Below, one piece after another: positions 35,890-49,315 of a stretch of DNA of 64,000 nucleotides (position 1 is the stretch's first letter; each line of letters opens with the position of its first letter). The stretch is from Mastigias papua. Lineage: Eukaryota; Cnidaria; Scyphozoa; Rhizostomeae; Mastigiidae. The notes below the pieces were generated by a model. It ran no database searches, was not told where the DNA came from, and saw nothing but the letters and a program-made list of their open reading frames with translations. Location: the NCBI GenBank assembly GCA_964019165.1, contig OZ025270.1, positions 6,286,644 through 6,350,643 of the forward strand. Direction: 5' to 3'. The translations under genes were made by a program, and so were the position numbers.

Positions 35890-36315
35890 ACCACAACACA
35901 ACACAGTAAAAGTATGGTGGCCTTTACTGTCACGTCAATATACAGGAAAAGTATGGTGGCCCACAACTGCCACATCACAACACCGTAAAAGTATGGTGGC
36001 CACAACTGTCACGTCAATATACAGTAACAGTATCATGGCCACAACTGTCAAACTGTCACATCACAACACAGTAAAAGTATGGTGGTCCACAACTGTCAAA
36101 CTGTCACATCACAACACAGTAAAAGTATGATGGCCCAGAACTGTCACATCAACATGTAGTAAAAAGTATGGTGGCCCACAACTGTCACGTCAATATACAG
36201 TAAAAGTATGGTGGTCCACAACTGTCATGTGAACATGTAGTAAAAGTATGGTGGCCCACAACTGTCACGTCAACATGTAGTAAAAGTATGGTGGCCCACA
36301 ACTGTCACGTCACAA
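35890..36315. repeat. about 40-bp minisatellite upstream of ferritin 1
   Basis: About ten tandem units of roughly 36-46 bp carry the core AGTAAAAGTATGGTGGCC, then CACAACTGTCACGTCA. Unit length varies by small insertions such as doubled ACTGTCAA. The array begins only about 140 bases upstream of the ferritin 1 start codon, so it lies in or next to the promoter or 5' UTR. Confidence 0.9.
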
Positions 36316-36329
36316 TATACAGCAAAAGC

Positions 36330-37674
36330 TAGACTGAATGACTGAATATTTAATATTAACTGAGCAAGAAATTGAACCGAGAGCTATCCCTACCATATAA
36401 TTCTTACGAGACTTAAGGACAAATTTATGTAACTAAAATTCAAAAAGTGGGATGTATTTGCTTTTTCATACACTCTCGTGCCATGGCCAAGAGAGGAATT
36501 TGGGAAGCTACAGCACCCAGCATAAATCTTTCACTTGTTACTCGGTAAATTTGTATGAGGGTCGGTTAAATGTGGTAGAGAAATTCGCCACAGACTAAGC
36601 AACTTTAATGTGCCGTTCGTTTTCACGGGGTTTACTGCATATTTACTTCATCGAAGTATCAATCTTTTTGACGGAAAATGATTAGCTCAAAGTTAAGCCA
36701 ATATAAATTCGGTGGGTACTCATGAGTTCCGAATAAATGGGGGTAAAAATAACTGGGGGGTTGGAAAGTGTTCTGAACATTACTATTTGGAAGTTGGAAC
36801 AAATGGGGGGGGGGGAGTTGGAAAATATAATGCATAGAAATTAAGGAGAACAACTTAGGAAGACTGACTAATCATATATCGTCAATAAACAGCAAGGTAA
36901 AAGAATTTATAGTTACAGTGTAGGCAAATGGTAAAAACAATTCTGGCTAGTCTCTAATAAATGAAAATATTCCCTCCCAAAAACACAAAAAATCTTCAAA
37001 ATTAATCAATGGAGGGTTGGAATAAGTGCGAGAGGGATTGGAAAAAAATTAAAAAATTAAAAATCGGGGGGATGATTATTAAGTACACAAGAGTATTCAA
37101 AGTCAGTAGCAAACATATCTGGTTGTGACTAGGGACGGATTGGCGTCTTTCTAGGGCACGGGCTAAGTATGAATGGCAGGATTTGGGGGACTTGGATAAT
37201 GTGAAATGTGTAAACAATCTTTCCTTCGTCTGGAATATTCATAAGAATATACTCGTTCTTGGTGCACTTCAAAACACATCATGTCATAAAATAAAAATCG
37301 TTGGAGAATTTTGAAACTGTTTATTGTATTCTTGCAAAGTAGACCTCATTACAATCTTCGCTAAACAAGAAAGCAATGAATCCCTGAAACTTCCCGTGCC
37401 GTATCTTTTTTTCAAAAACTGAAAAGTATGATTTCTAGATACACGCTTTTTATAATAAGTCTGGCCCAATACCTAGTAGCAAAAGTTTCTTAATTTTGGC
37501 TACATTTTGTTCTAAAAGCTTCTCAAAAGTTTCCTAAGTCAATGAAAGAAATATATAAGGCTTTAACACAAAAAATACAGGAAGAAAAGGGTCTGTGAAA
37601 GATGGCACAGAAAGTCCTCAACTTTCCTAACTCGTTCCTTGTAGCTCTAAAAGATTCTTAAACTCTAGGGTGCC
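36330..37674. other. intergenic stretch with no gene seen
   Basis: The stretch includes G-runs and repeated GGGGGTTGGAA motifs (about 36755-36825) with related motifs near 37015. No coding exon was recognised. Confidence 0.4.
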
Positions 37675-38480
37675 TAGCACGGTAAATCCCCGCATATATG
37701 AGCCAGTGGTGTCGTCCTAAAATCGTAAGAAGGGGGGCTGTTCATGAAGAAATCTTTGACCACACCCTTTATGAATGCAGCTTTTCTTGGGCATGCCCTT
37801 TTCATAGCTGCCAATCCTCAGGGAATATGAATCCTACTCGCTAGTACTGTGAAAAAGATGCTACGAGAGTACTCCTTTTGTAGTCATATCTTGTCATGCG
37901 ATATGTAGAAAAGAGATGGATTCTTTAAAGGGGGGCTGAGCTTCCCCTAAAATATCCAAAAATTTAAGAAGGGGCTGAGCCCCCCCTCCACGACACCCCT
38001 GATATGAGCCTACAAAAATAAGAACCTACAGACTGTTTCTCATGTAGTTTGCTCCTTGAAAATAAGAACCTATTCCAGTTTGATAAACACGTAGGTTCCT
38101 ATTGCTTGATGATAAAGTTGGCTTTTGATGCTTAAGACTGCCTGATTCTTAAAGACAATGTTCACTGGTTATAGAAAGTATCAGTTGCGTACTCTCAGCA
38201 TATTATTCATTTCGACAATAAAACGTTTTTAAGACCACTGTACTATTGAGGATTTTAGGTGTCCGTAAAAACCACTAGAATTCTTAGTTTCTTTTTCATA
38301 GAGGGAAAATTAAAAGAACTTTCGGGTAAGAGCCTGTCTACCCTAAAACAATTTAAGTTCCTTTTAAGGGGGATAACCCGTATTTAGCAAATTTGTTTTA
38401 TATTAGCTCTTTAAACAAGAACTTTATTCAGCTTGACTTTTAAAAAAGTAGGTCCTTATATGGAGGGATTTACTGTGCTA
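37675..38480. mobile_element. TIR element interrupted by a nested hAT MITE
   Basis: The left end TAGCACGGTAAATCCC and right end GGGATTTACTGTGCTA are inverted repeats that extend inward (ATATATGAGCCTAC / GTAGGTCCTTATAT). TAAGAACCTA/TAGGTTCCTA motifs repeat inside. Removing the nested element at 37704-38001 and one duplicated 8-mer leaves about 500 bp. No transposase frame remains. Confidence 0.65.
37704..38001. mobile_element. hAT-like MITE with perfect 8-bp target duplication
   Basis: Termini CAGTGGTGTCGTCCTAA and CCACGACACCCCTG are inverted. The flanks ATATGAGC (37696-37703) and ATATGAGC (38002-38009) are identical, the 8-bp duplication expected of hAT transposition. The insertion lies inside the older element at 37675-38480, which dates it as the younger. 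Confidence 0.85.
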
Positions 38481-38683
38481 GATTTCTTATATATCTGTTT
38501 CTTATAAAAAAACGTGTACATTCTTTTTAGAAAATGTTTGGTGTGCCTTCTTTGTTGATTAGATCCTTGTCGTACAAAATTCTTAGTTGTGCCCCTGCAG
38601 GCTATAATAAAGTGCCAAATCTGTCCAACGTTGACCAGGTGTAATGTTTGGCGACATTGTCTCGAAAAAATTTGTAATGCCAA

Positions 38684-38760
38684 TCAGGGGCGGATTGGCC
38701 AATCGAGCGATTGGGCAATGCCCAAAGGGCCACCATAAATCTTCTTGCTCTACAACCCCT
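38684..38760. repeat. hAT-like left terminus
   Basis: CAGGGGCGGATTGGCC resembles the termini of the MITE at 30507-30785. A partner end was not found with confidence (CTAGTCCACTACTG near 38908 is a weak candidate). Confidence 0.35.
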
Positions 38761-41540
38761 TTTCCCCCTTTTCTGAAAAGGTCTATTTTAGGAACTAATG
38801 TATTTTGAAACGGCATGGAAGACGAATGTATCGGTAGTAATCTGCCGGACGGAGAAATGATTTTTCCATTGCCATTCATATATATCCTGAGCCCTTAAAT
38901 GATAGCTAGTCCACTACTGCTTCCCATGACGGTTCAAGTGACCGAATATATATATGGCATTTTTCTTAGCACTTGCCGAAAAGTTTAACATTTATCATTC
39001 TAGAAAAATACCATCGATTATTTTACAAAACCAAGGCAACATCATAACCGGACAGTTGATGAGATGCAAATATCTATCTGTCAATGGCAAGGGTAGCCCA
39101 TCGAAATGAGCCTCGATTCTAGAAATCAATATCTGATGAGTATTACTAAATAGTCCGGAGGGAGAAGAGCATCGGGGAGGAATTTCTGCAAAGTAAAGTC
39201 CCACCGCACACAGAGAGCATTTTTCTCAGAAAACTTCTCATCTTATGCGAATGAATTTTGCTGAGAAATTATAAATTTTTTAAGCGCCGCTTTGCTCAGC
39301 AAAACCCTCACCGGATGCAACAGGCCTACGCTATCAATGTTTAAAATGGCAGTATCGACTACTTTTTTATTGGCTGATATAACGTAATATGGTGTGTTGA
39401 AAACGAATCCGCAAATACTGGATTATAGTATCGGTCATAAACAACCAAATTTCTGTTAAATATTGTTATTAAACTACCCATTTATCTATCACTGCAGATT
39501 TTGAGGAAAACAGATGGTACTCGGGGGAGCCCTTAAGAATTTGTTTAGACTACGCCCATTATTTTCGCTTTTACCATAAGGAACATTCAGTCTTCTACAG
39601 GGTTGCTGATTGAACATTGATTAGTGATTGCTATTGATTCGAAATTCATTAATGATTGCTGTTGATATCGCAGTTGATATTTCACTCAAAGCAACCACTG
39701 TTGCAAGGTCACGTGAATAAATACGTATTACTTCACACATTTACTGTTTATCATGGCAAAATACCATTGCATAAATGCACAAATTGGTTATTATTGCAAA
39801 CATTGAATTACAGTATCACTACTACACGTCTTTTCTATAAGAACAAACTTTCTCTCTTCAGCCTGTGTGTTTCTTTTTACTTTATCAAATCCAGCCTTAG
39901 ATGTTTCCTAGGTGCATCTTGCAATTTTTGAAATTTCCATTAAACAAGGGAACTGTGAGATGATAAATAGAATTTCTAGTAAAAAGCATTTTAGAGACGG
40001 ATGTTATTCGTATTTTGTTTCCAGGTTAATAAAAAATTTTCCCAGACCAAAAACAGATTCTTCAAGTATACTTTTGAAACTCAGCCCGCCTGCGTTCCTT
40101 AAATTTTTCTTGATTTTTGCCTAATTCGAGCCTAAGACCTTTCCAGACAGAGGCTCAGTCTTCAACCTGTAGTATCTAATGTTTCAGGCCCAAGTCGATT
40201 ACCGTAGCGCGTATAACCACGAACAAACGATTGCCTATCGTGTCAGATCTTTACGCAAGCCAAGGGACATGCCCTTATGTAGCTTTTATGAACACGTGAC
40301 TTTCAGTTTTCGTAACATAACTGATGTAAATACTTCGCATGAATAAGCCACAAAAAAATTCATCAAGTAAATTTCTCGCGGATAAACTTCTTCGAAAAAG
40401 GATGATGGGAACTTTTCCGAATTTCTCCATAGTAAAAATTCGTCCTTGATTTATATCATATAAGTAACCAACAGCAGGCCTATAACAGAACGCATGCGAA
40501 TGTAAACAGCACGACTAAATGCAAACTGATAAAGTCCGTCAGCTCGAACACTACTCAATCGTGTTGATAAGCTGTTCATGCCTACAATTGGAATGGGCTA
40601 CAGGTAACAACTGGCCGAGCTATGGAGGGGGGGGGTATGCGCGTTCAGGACGCCATATTCTTATTCTTGATGGGACAGTCCACTGGCTAAATGCATCAAA
40701 ATAATTTGCGATGGGAGAATCCCCCATCTACTATAAAAAACCAGTAAGCTCCGTTCTGCGCTTGATTTCCCAAAAGACAACACGGAATATAGTTACTTAC
40801 TTTAGCAGTCGCGAAGTATAGGGAACACTGTCTCTGATACTTCAGAAGTCCTCTCTTCTCCGAGCAAACTGTGTTTGAGACAATTACGCGTTTTTGTATC
40901 TATGTGATGACATCGCGATGCCCAAACAATAAGATACGTATCCAAAGTTCAGCGGTTGACAATCACCCGAGAGGTCAGCTGACTTTGTGGAGCCCGTAAT
41001 AGTCAGCGAAAATTGATCCTTCTCGCCTAGCAGCTCACTTCACTACAGCCTTAGTACACGTTTTTTTTATAAGAAACAAAGTTATAAGGAAATAAGACTG
41101 AAAAGGCTCAGTTTCCAAAGTTCATCTTTTTTAAGTGTCAGAAATCGATATTAGCTCACTCTTTGCAACCTCCTTTACAAAGATCGAAGCCTTTCTTTGA
41201 TAATCTTGCATAAAAAATGATCAACTGTATTCTAACAAATACAGTTGATATCTGGTAACCCATTCCTAGCCAGTTTACTCCAGTAAACATTATGAACATT
41301 TAAGAACATTTCAACCTCAGTTCCGGAAAAGTTAAAGAACTTTAGGCTCAGGCAAAAAAGGAGTTCCTTACAGAAAAACGTGCATTCTGCGAAAATTGAC
41401 CCTTCTCTCCTTGATGGTTCCATGTGAAACGCTCCCTGGAAGGCCCCAAGTAAATAGCTCCATGGAAAGAGTCTCTTACTAGCACTCCAATGACCAACTT
41501 TCATGAAAAGTCATTCCATGGCATTCCCATTGTTGTTTAC

Positions 41541-41751
41541 CAGGGGTGGGCAACTTCTTAGTATGGTGGGACAGATGAGTCAGATCTTTTGGCAAAGCGT
41601 GACAAAGGTAAACTAAACTAACCAAAAGTTGCACTAGTCAGAACCTAGGAAATCTAAGCGATTCTACACTACAAAGAGGTTAGCAAAGAGTAGACGTAGC
41701 TACTCGTGGGCCTCAAAATTCCCTTCGAGGGCCTTAGGCTACTCACCCATG
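41541..41751. mobile_element. hAT-like MITE remnant (211 bp)
   Basis: It begins CAGGGGTGGGCAACTT, a common hAT terminus, and ends GGCTACTCACCCATG. The flanks TTGTTTAC and TTATGTAC match at six of eight bases. No coding capacity. Confidence 0.5.
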
Positions 41752-42814
41752 TTATGTACTTTATGCTTCCTATATGCAAATCTCCACTTAATGTATCACT
41801 GTCTCATATATCTAGTAAATTGATGACAGTTTCCGGTGTATAGGTAGAAAATGTTACCTGGACAATAGAGGCATCACAGTGTCACTTCTGTGCGCGACTT
41901 CATATGATACTTTTTACCGTCACGATACTTGGTTTATGCTCATTCATACTGATATTAGTCCGGTCTGTTAAAGGAAAATTACACAACCATCGTGCAAAAT
42001 TTGATACCGGCATGAAAACTTCACATCTTAGGTAGTTTAGGCCGTAGAAAACGATGCAAAACAGACCCAAGCTGAAAAATGCCCCAAAAGCTATTTTTAG
42101 AGCAAATACCTCGTTCCAGGCCTCCCAGTTATAACACTGATTTGGGACCGACGCAATAGGAGGTGGGGATGTCTACCGAAGTGTAATCCATTGCTATGTC
42201 ATATCTATCCGTTTGCATAACTTTGTCACCCCCAGCTGCATATGTGCTAAAGACCGTGGTCCAAAAAGGCATGGCCTACCAAATTCAACCCTCCCCCCAG
42301 TTTTCGCTGGCTGGCGCAGTGACCCATGGCTCCCCGAGCAGTAAGATTTAGCAAACCCCTTTTGAGCAAATATATGATTTTGCCCAAATGCTCCCTATGC
42401 TCCATGCAATCAATCACTGATCAATGTGATCAATAAATCTGATCAATCACTCCTTTACTGTGCTCTTATGACTGGCTTATTCAGTGGTGAACTGAAAATG
42501 TGCAGTTATACTTTGTTTGCAGCGACGACTTTCAAATTTTGATTTGAGTAATTCAGGCATTGGCAAAAATCTACTGTTCCACGGCACAAAAAATCTACTT
42601 CTTAATGGTATCAATCTTCTTGTTCACATGATAACAATATTCTCCCCGTGTCACAATGGTGTCAGTTTCTCCCTATGTCACATAATGGCAACAATTGTCA
42701 CGCATGAGCTGGGACGAACAACTTTCAGCAGTGATTAAAAGGTTTTCAAGAGGAATAGGGATGTTACGTTTCTCAAAGAAATATCTACCTATATCCACTT
42801 TAATAACCAAGTAT

Positions 42815-43203
42815 AGAGGTTATCAATGCTATCAATAAATTGCAAAAGCTCCAAAACAGAGCAGCAAGAACAGTGTCTATGATTCTTCTGTTCTTCCCAT
42901 TGTCAGGAAACTAGGTTGGCCCACCACAAATGAATAGATCGAATCTGAAACCTTGAAAATGGCATATAAGTCACTCAACAATCAAGCTCCAAATCATCAT
43001 ACGGAAATGTTCGTTAGGTTATCTCATTCACGCAAGAGAGAACTTCGTAATACCAAAACTACTTTAGCCGTTCCTCATTGCAAATCAGCTTTTGGACAGA
43101 AATGCTTCTCACATAAGCTAAGCTATGGACTGATCTTTCCATTGAAATCAAATCTTCCAAAACTTATGAAATATTCTGAAATCTTATCTTCAATGTCAAA
43201 GTG
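42815..43203 (+). pseudogene. LINE ORF2 C-terminal remnant
   Basis: Frame-broken sequence reads KLQNRAARTV and, later in one frame, MAYKSLNNQAPNHH and HSRKRELRNTKTTLAVPHCK, ending near SAFGQKCFSHKLS. This is the hallmark C-terminal region of CR1/Jockey-type LINE ORF2 (LQ..QNRAAR, ..SLNN.AP.YL, RSTRS...L.VP). At least one in-frame stop separates the parts. Confidence 0.7.
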
Positions 43204-43573
43204 AAATCTTGATTCTCTTTTGCATGTTATGTTATACATAATTTTAGCTTTAATTTATTCACTTTAATCGTTTTGTCTTTTAATGTCTTAAGATTGCAGT
43301 TCAATAGCCTCGTTTTCCAAGTGCAAAAGCTATTTGACAAAGGAATGACAATTAAACAGTTGAAATATATATCTATGAAGCCATAATGTGAATAAAAACC
43401 TAGCAGGGGACAGTAATTAGATAATTATATGGTGTTCGGTAACATTGTCAATTTTTGAAATTTCTATTAACTTCATGGTTCGATTTGGAGTGGCTAAAAG
43501 GCTAATTGGAGTTTCTCACATTTATATCAATGATATCACCTATCTTTGTTCATCTAGAAATGGTGTATCGCTA

Positions 43574-43901
43574 TACCGTAAGTCTTCGAATTAGCCCCCT
43601 GGAGGCAAATTTATTTTTTATGCTTTTTGGGTGGGGGCTTCTTCGAGGGGAGGGCTTATCCGAGGGGGCTTGTAAAATTATTTGACAAATGTCGTATAAA
43701 AAGCTCATTGCCAAAGCTCCTTTTCTCCATGATATTACAAGAACAGTCTAAATTTAAGCATTAGTCTTTATCAAAGTCTTCATCACCTAGGGTGGGGGCT
43801 TATTCGAGGGGGGGGGCTTATTAACAATATGACGTTCTAGCATGGGGGCTTATTCGAAGGATGGGCTTCTTCGAGAGGGGCTAATTCGAGGGTTTACGGT
43901 A
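43574..43901. mobile_element. G-rich MITE family, copy B (328 bp)
   Basis: Ends TACCGTAAGTCTTCGAATTA and TAATTCGAGGGTTTACGGTA are inverted. The core matches copy A (10454-10722) closely, for example AAAGCTCATTGCCAAAGCTC and AAGAACAGTCTAAATTTAAG. An extra G-rich block near the right end makes it longer than copy A. Confidence 0.75.
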
Positions 43902-44431
43902 TTGAAATGCGTTCCTTTAAGATTTACGCAATGCGGTTTTGGAAATTTTCCTAGGGGTTTGTCCCAGACCCCAAGCTTTCCTGCGCTGCTCTAACGTCCC
44001 CTCTGGCTCCAAAGAAGGTGGGAATAACTTAACATATTCATCTTAATTTGAAATGAGGATCAGTGGAAGATCTTACACAAACTAGATTAATGTTGCACCT
44101 ATCTGAAAAAATCAGCCCAATTGGATGGGAAAATCGCCTATCTGGCAACCCTGTGCAGATTTCATAATCGGCTAATCCAACAGAAAATTTTTCACAAGTT
44201 GATCATAACAACAGCGACTGCCTAAAATCACGTGATTGATTTGGCGGGGAAAGTGTTTCCTGCTGTGCTTTCGTGATTTTTAAGCGATGTTAAAGTATTA
44301 AAACATTTTTACCATGCAAAAAGTGCTGCATCTCAAGGGTCATTATATTCGACCCATTATGAATTTGCAAGAACGTCAGAAAAACTGGTTTGATTGGCTC
44401 CAAACTAAGAGCTGGTTGATCGTTTAAAAAG

Positions 44432-45243
44432 ATGCACACCCTTTTTTATAAGAAAAAAGTTTATAAGAAAATGAGGCTCAAATGGCCAAAATCTTACGAA
44501 AATCCTAAGAAAATCACAAGGCTCAAGTTCAAGAAAATGCTAGGAAAATCACAGTTCATCTTCTTTGCATGCCAGAAATTGATACACGCTTTTATTTTAT
44601 AAGGAACCTAGCTAAAGGCCTAGTTCTAAAAGTTCCTTATTTACCGGCCTCTTTTTATCAAATTCTAGTACTAAAAGTTCCTTAATAGTTCCTTAAATTT
44701 CACTGCACATAGAGTGCCACAAAATGGCACAGACACTAGAAAAGCATTAAAATTCTGGATTTCACCTTTAATTCTGGCTAGAACTCAACCTCAAAAGCAC
44801 AAATGCGACAGGAAATAAGTTCTATATATGCAAAAGCATAATTTCAATCAAGAAGTATCATGTCTATTCCATTGATATCATCCAATGTAATGTAATCTGC
44901 ACTTGCATCTGAGTACAGCACTCGGAATTTGAAAATGAAAAGTTGCTTAGGGATTTTTCCTTTAGTAGTATAAGTTCTTTAAATATTTCGGCCTTCTACA
45001 TGTAGGTTCCTTATAAAGTGGTTCCTTATAAAAAAAAGTGTGTATTGGCTCGTTTTTGCAAACTCTCGTACAAAGATCGAGACTTATGGTGGCCCAACAA
45101 ATACAGAGTAGCCTGTTTCAGCAATTTTATTCCTGCAAAAGTTAAGGAAATCTTAAGAAAATCTCAGCCTCAAATTCATGAAAAGTTAAGAAAATTGTGC
45201 CTCAGGAAAAAAGTGTTTTTCTTATATAAAAAAAAGGTGTATC
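44432..45243. repeat. probable TIR element with T-rich ends
   Basis: GCACACCCTTTTTTATAAG at the left and CTTATATAAAAAAAAGGTGT at the right are inverted. Similar ends recur inside (CCTTATAAAAAAAAGTGTGT near 45025) and near 41060 (ACACGTTTTTTTTATAAG), so this is a multi-copy family. TTCCTTATAAA and TCAAGAAAATG motifs repeat within. No transposase frame was recognised. Confidence 0.45.
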
Positions 45244-45746
45244 GAAACAATGGAGAGACTTTCAAGCAATGTTTTTGAGAAAGCCCAGGCTTAAAAAATT
45301 GAAAACAACATCAAAGTTTAAAAGTACATATTTAGAACTTACATAGAGCTGGGGAAGAGTCATTATGAAAGAGCCTCGCACACCAGGACAATGATAGTGT
45401 TTGCTGGAAACAGTAAAGTGGGCGTTGATGAAGAGAGTGATAAGCATCGTTTTAAACAAAAGGTTCATCGGTTGGTTACTCTGGTATGGCTTATCCTTCA
45501 AAACTTTGTATAAAATATTACAACAGACAAAGAGCTGGTTTATTTCTTTGCTATTTTGGCAATTACTCCTGACAGTGGAGTTGGGTACTTGGTCATTGAA
45601 AAAATGACCAATGGAAAGAGGCTCTCCTTTGAGATAAGTGCTAAGTTTTGGTGAAGGAGAATAGAGGATAGGCCTGTCGAAATGCTTATTAAGTGACATA
45701 GGACAGAAGAAGCCAGTTAAGCAACTTTTCGGTTTGGTATTTCACT

Positions 45747-45908
45747 ATAAATGAACCAATTTATCTTTAATCCTTATAAATAACCCAAGCCATCAGGCCC
45801 AGTATACCTCCAGACTCCAATACAGTAGGCCCAGCGTACCTCCAGAGGTACACTGCGCCTAGTGGCTTAGGTTATTTGATAGGATTAACGAAAAATTGGT
45901 GCATTTAT
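45747..45908. mobile_element. 162-bp hairpin MITE
   Basis: The two halves are imperfect inverse copies. ATAAATGAACCAATTT and AATAACCCAAGCCATCAGGC at the left mirror GCCTAGTGGCTTAGGTTATT and AATTGGTGCATTTAT at the right. Almost the whole element is palindromic with little loop. Confidence 0.65.
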
Positions 45909-46819
45909 GTAAAGTTCAATTCTTCAAAACAAGCCCTTTTCCAAGCTACTACTCATATTTTCCAGGAATAAGGAAAGTCAGTTAGCATTAAGTACGATAA
46001 TATACCTCCATGTCGAACTAAAAAAGCGAAAATGCATGCCCAGTTGATATCATTGCTGTGCTTTCCCTGGTCAGAAAACGGTCTGGACTAATGCATTGCT
46101 GAAAATATTGCACTGTTTGTGACAAGCTAACAAACAGATTATTCTAATGGTTCCGCAGCAACCAAGGATGAGATTGTTAATCATCCATTCCGGCAATAGA
46201 GAATTACATCTTTGAGTTTCATCGGCAAACTTTCCTAGGTGATTCCCAGTCGCCTCGAACAAGCCTCAAACACACACCGCTACCCCACAAAAATGCGATA
46301 AATCAAAAACTTAATAGCAATATAGAACTGTTTCTGTTCACTTGTCTTATAGTTGAGTAATTTCTACTTTCATAGATTACTATTTCATTAATTAGCAATG
46401 GATTAATGTTGGATAGGATGGACTTTAATTTTTAAGTTGAATATCAGGTTATGCTCTTTTAGATCCACCATGGTGTATTTTGGCAACCGAAGTAATACTT
46501 CTGCTGACCCGGTGTTGTATGTACAGATTCAGCTCCTCAAATATGCTTTGAGGCTATTATTGAATTGCTGCAGGGTAGGCAGGTCCCTGATGGATGATGG
46601 GACTGAATTTCAAGCTGTCGTATTCAAGCAATAGAAACTCTTCTTCGAGTATTCTAGATTATACCTTGGGATTTGAAATTCCCTACAGTGCCTCGTTCTA
46701 TAAGCAGAGCATTGACTCCTTACTTTGTATTTAATCAAAAGATTATCAGAGCAGATCTTATTTATCATCTTGTAGGTCAGAGTTGGTTGGTAAAATCATA
46801 TCAATTGTTTAAATTTTAA

Positions 46820-47450
46820 CTAATCATTGAACCATTTGCCCTTAAGTTTTACTTGTTGAATAATTGAGCAAGCTCGATTTTTTAGGCGTTGCAGGCTTTC
46901 CAGTTTTGAACTTAGTATAGATCCCCATATTACAAGTGCATATCTTCGGTGACTTTCTACAAGGGCATGATAGATTTTACATGGCTGGAACTGCGGGACT
47001 AAGTTCATTAGCTTCTATAGGGAGCACAAGCTATCGACGAATTCCCCTTTAACGCTTTTTAAACTATTCACTCCATTTCAAGCCTTCATCGATAGCTATT
47101 CCCAAAGATCTAGTGTGTTTTACATGTTTTATTTCTGAGCCATTCAGAGTTAGTGCTTCACAGGATGATGTTACATAAGTTTTCCTGGGATGACCTGTTA
47201 CCATGTATTCGGTTTTTTGTGGATTGATGCTTAATTTGTGTATTCTCATCCACTCTGATATGTTGAGAAGTTCCCATTGAGCTTTCTCAAATAGACCTTC
47301 CATATTGTTCAACACAAAAGTTACGCACATATCTTTCGCGAATATTTCTCTCCTGGAAGGCCTAAGCCAGTTTTCAAAATCGTTGAGATAGACGATGAAT
47401 AAGAGCGGGCCCAGACAAGATCCTTGCAGTATACCACATGATATGAAGCT
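46820..47450 (-). pseudogene. LINE reverse transcriptase remnant
   Basis: Reading down the minus strand, GILQGSCLGPLLFIVYLNDF is the conserved RT block preceding the catalytic motif. It is followed by a degraded catalytic region (FAKDMCVTF, where FADDT would be expected), then ISEWMRIHKLSINPQKTEYM and LGIAIDEGLKWSE. After a frame break near 47010-47060 comes YHALVESHRRYALVIWG and KLESLQRLKNRACSII. The missing catalytic aspartate pair and the broken frame show it is dead. Confidence 0.8.
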
Positions 47451-49315
47451 TTACACTAAAAGTGATACCATCAAAAATAACGTTAGTTTGTGAGATGGTG
47501 AGTTGTGAGATTTCAAGTTCGATAACAAGTTGTCACTTTATGTATTTGTATGATATACATATATCATACCCTACTTTGGCGGACAACAAGTTCTCCGATG
47601 ATTATTGTCGCCTATGAAGGCGCAGGTAATGCAGCTTTGGCAGGCCTAACACATCCTTACCCGAGTGAAGAGAAATCTCAGGTAGTTGAGGGACTACTTT
47701 CAGTCTTTTCAATGAGTAAATTGGGTGCGCTGCCTATCGCACGCTTTTGCTCGCATGCGCACTATTATGCGTGTTATAGTTTTATCATACGTGCTAGCAC
47801 CATCTACTGAAGGAAGACACGTAACGATGCAATATTAGGGAAACCAGGTGGCGAGGGTACTTTACCGCCCCGGCCAGACTGCCCCTAATATTGTCATATA
47901 CATGCGATGTCATCCCAGTTCATATTTAGGAAATCATGAAAAAATCGAATATCTTACAGGTTATGGTCTTTTAAAAGTAATAAAATCACTTCATCGCGAA
48001 TTAATTTAATAATCAAACATTTAACTGCGAGAGCTGTATTTAGTACTTCAATGTATATTTGTGATAAAGCTTCTGCTCGCGACAAATCAAGCGCGTGAAC
48101 TGTGCTGGGCGAGTGCCTGCGGGTTCGTTCGCGATCGGGTACGCCTCATTGAAAGGCCTGTACTTCACCTTTTCAGAGTTAAAGTGATGCCAGAAAAGGC
48201 ACGGGTAGCATGTATGAAGGCTTGTGGTCTTGTAAGCAGTATTAATTTGTTTTCAAAAAAGATTGTATTACAGTTTAGTGTCCGAGGGAAATTTTTATGC
48301 GCTATCTGTTTTGAAATTGTCTTGGTAGGAGATTTTCCAGTAGGGAACAACCGCTAGAATTGTTTTGGCTGTTTGTGAGTTTCAATCTAAGTTACATAAT
48401 ATCAATATTGTTTTGATAATCATTCTTTTGTGAATCATTATTGTCCTACTCATTAAAAGCCAGTTTCACCAATGGCTAATACAACGTGTTGCCTTTGAGA
48501 AGTACTTGAAGGCCAGTTTGGAAAATGTTCTTTTACGTCAACATGGGGCTTTGTGCTCATGAAGAAATCCTGGTTTGGGGGATACTGCGAGGTTGTCTCA
48601 TAAGAACTAGTCTTATCTAGAAGTCTTTAATGGCTTAAAGACACAAATCTCCGCACTATGTTTTGTCAATTTGACCCTTTGACACGTAATTCTTACACAG
48701 AACACAACATTCATATACATAATTATCATGGCAGAATTTTTGTACAGAAAGGGAGAAAGTTTAGCATGTTCAGGGAAGACAACCTCTCTTTGAAATGCTC
48801 ACACATCCACACTTATGTAGGTGAACATGGTCTTTCATTGGGCTTACAAAAAGGTGTGACAGAGACTAAAATCTTGAATTTGTCTAAAATGCCAGAAAGA
48901 TAAATCTAAGTGTTATCTAATACTTTATCATAGTATATGTCAGTAGTATGCATGTTGCTTTCTGTTAATGTTGCTGATCTACTTCTCATAAGTGAATATA
49001 CACTAATTTTATAGGAATATTTAATTGTTTGCTGAGTAATAATGTTCTTAAAATTCTTATTCGTATAGACCTTATTCTTACACTAAAAAGCGTCCAACTG
49101 ACACTCTCCAACGAGTTGCTGAGCTTCATCATAGAATAATAACTCCCAGAACGGATAAACATAATAACTCGTACTTGATTTAAATTTTGAGAATGCTCAA
49201 AAAGCAGAATATCTAACCTTTGATTAAGCTTGAGCCTTGCATTACTCTTAAGTTATTCATGACGTTCAACAGTCTTGACCCCTGATATTCTTTACAGTGT
49301 GTATGCCCTATATAC

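Noticed and set aside
45262..45699. 145-codon minus-strand ORF
   Set aside because: No recognisable domain, no splice-partner exons, and it adjoins a repeat family (44432-45243). Probably chance in repeat-derived sequence.
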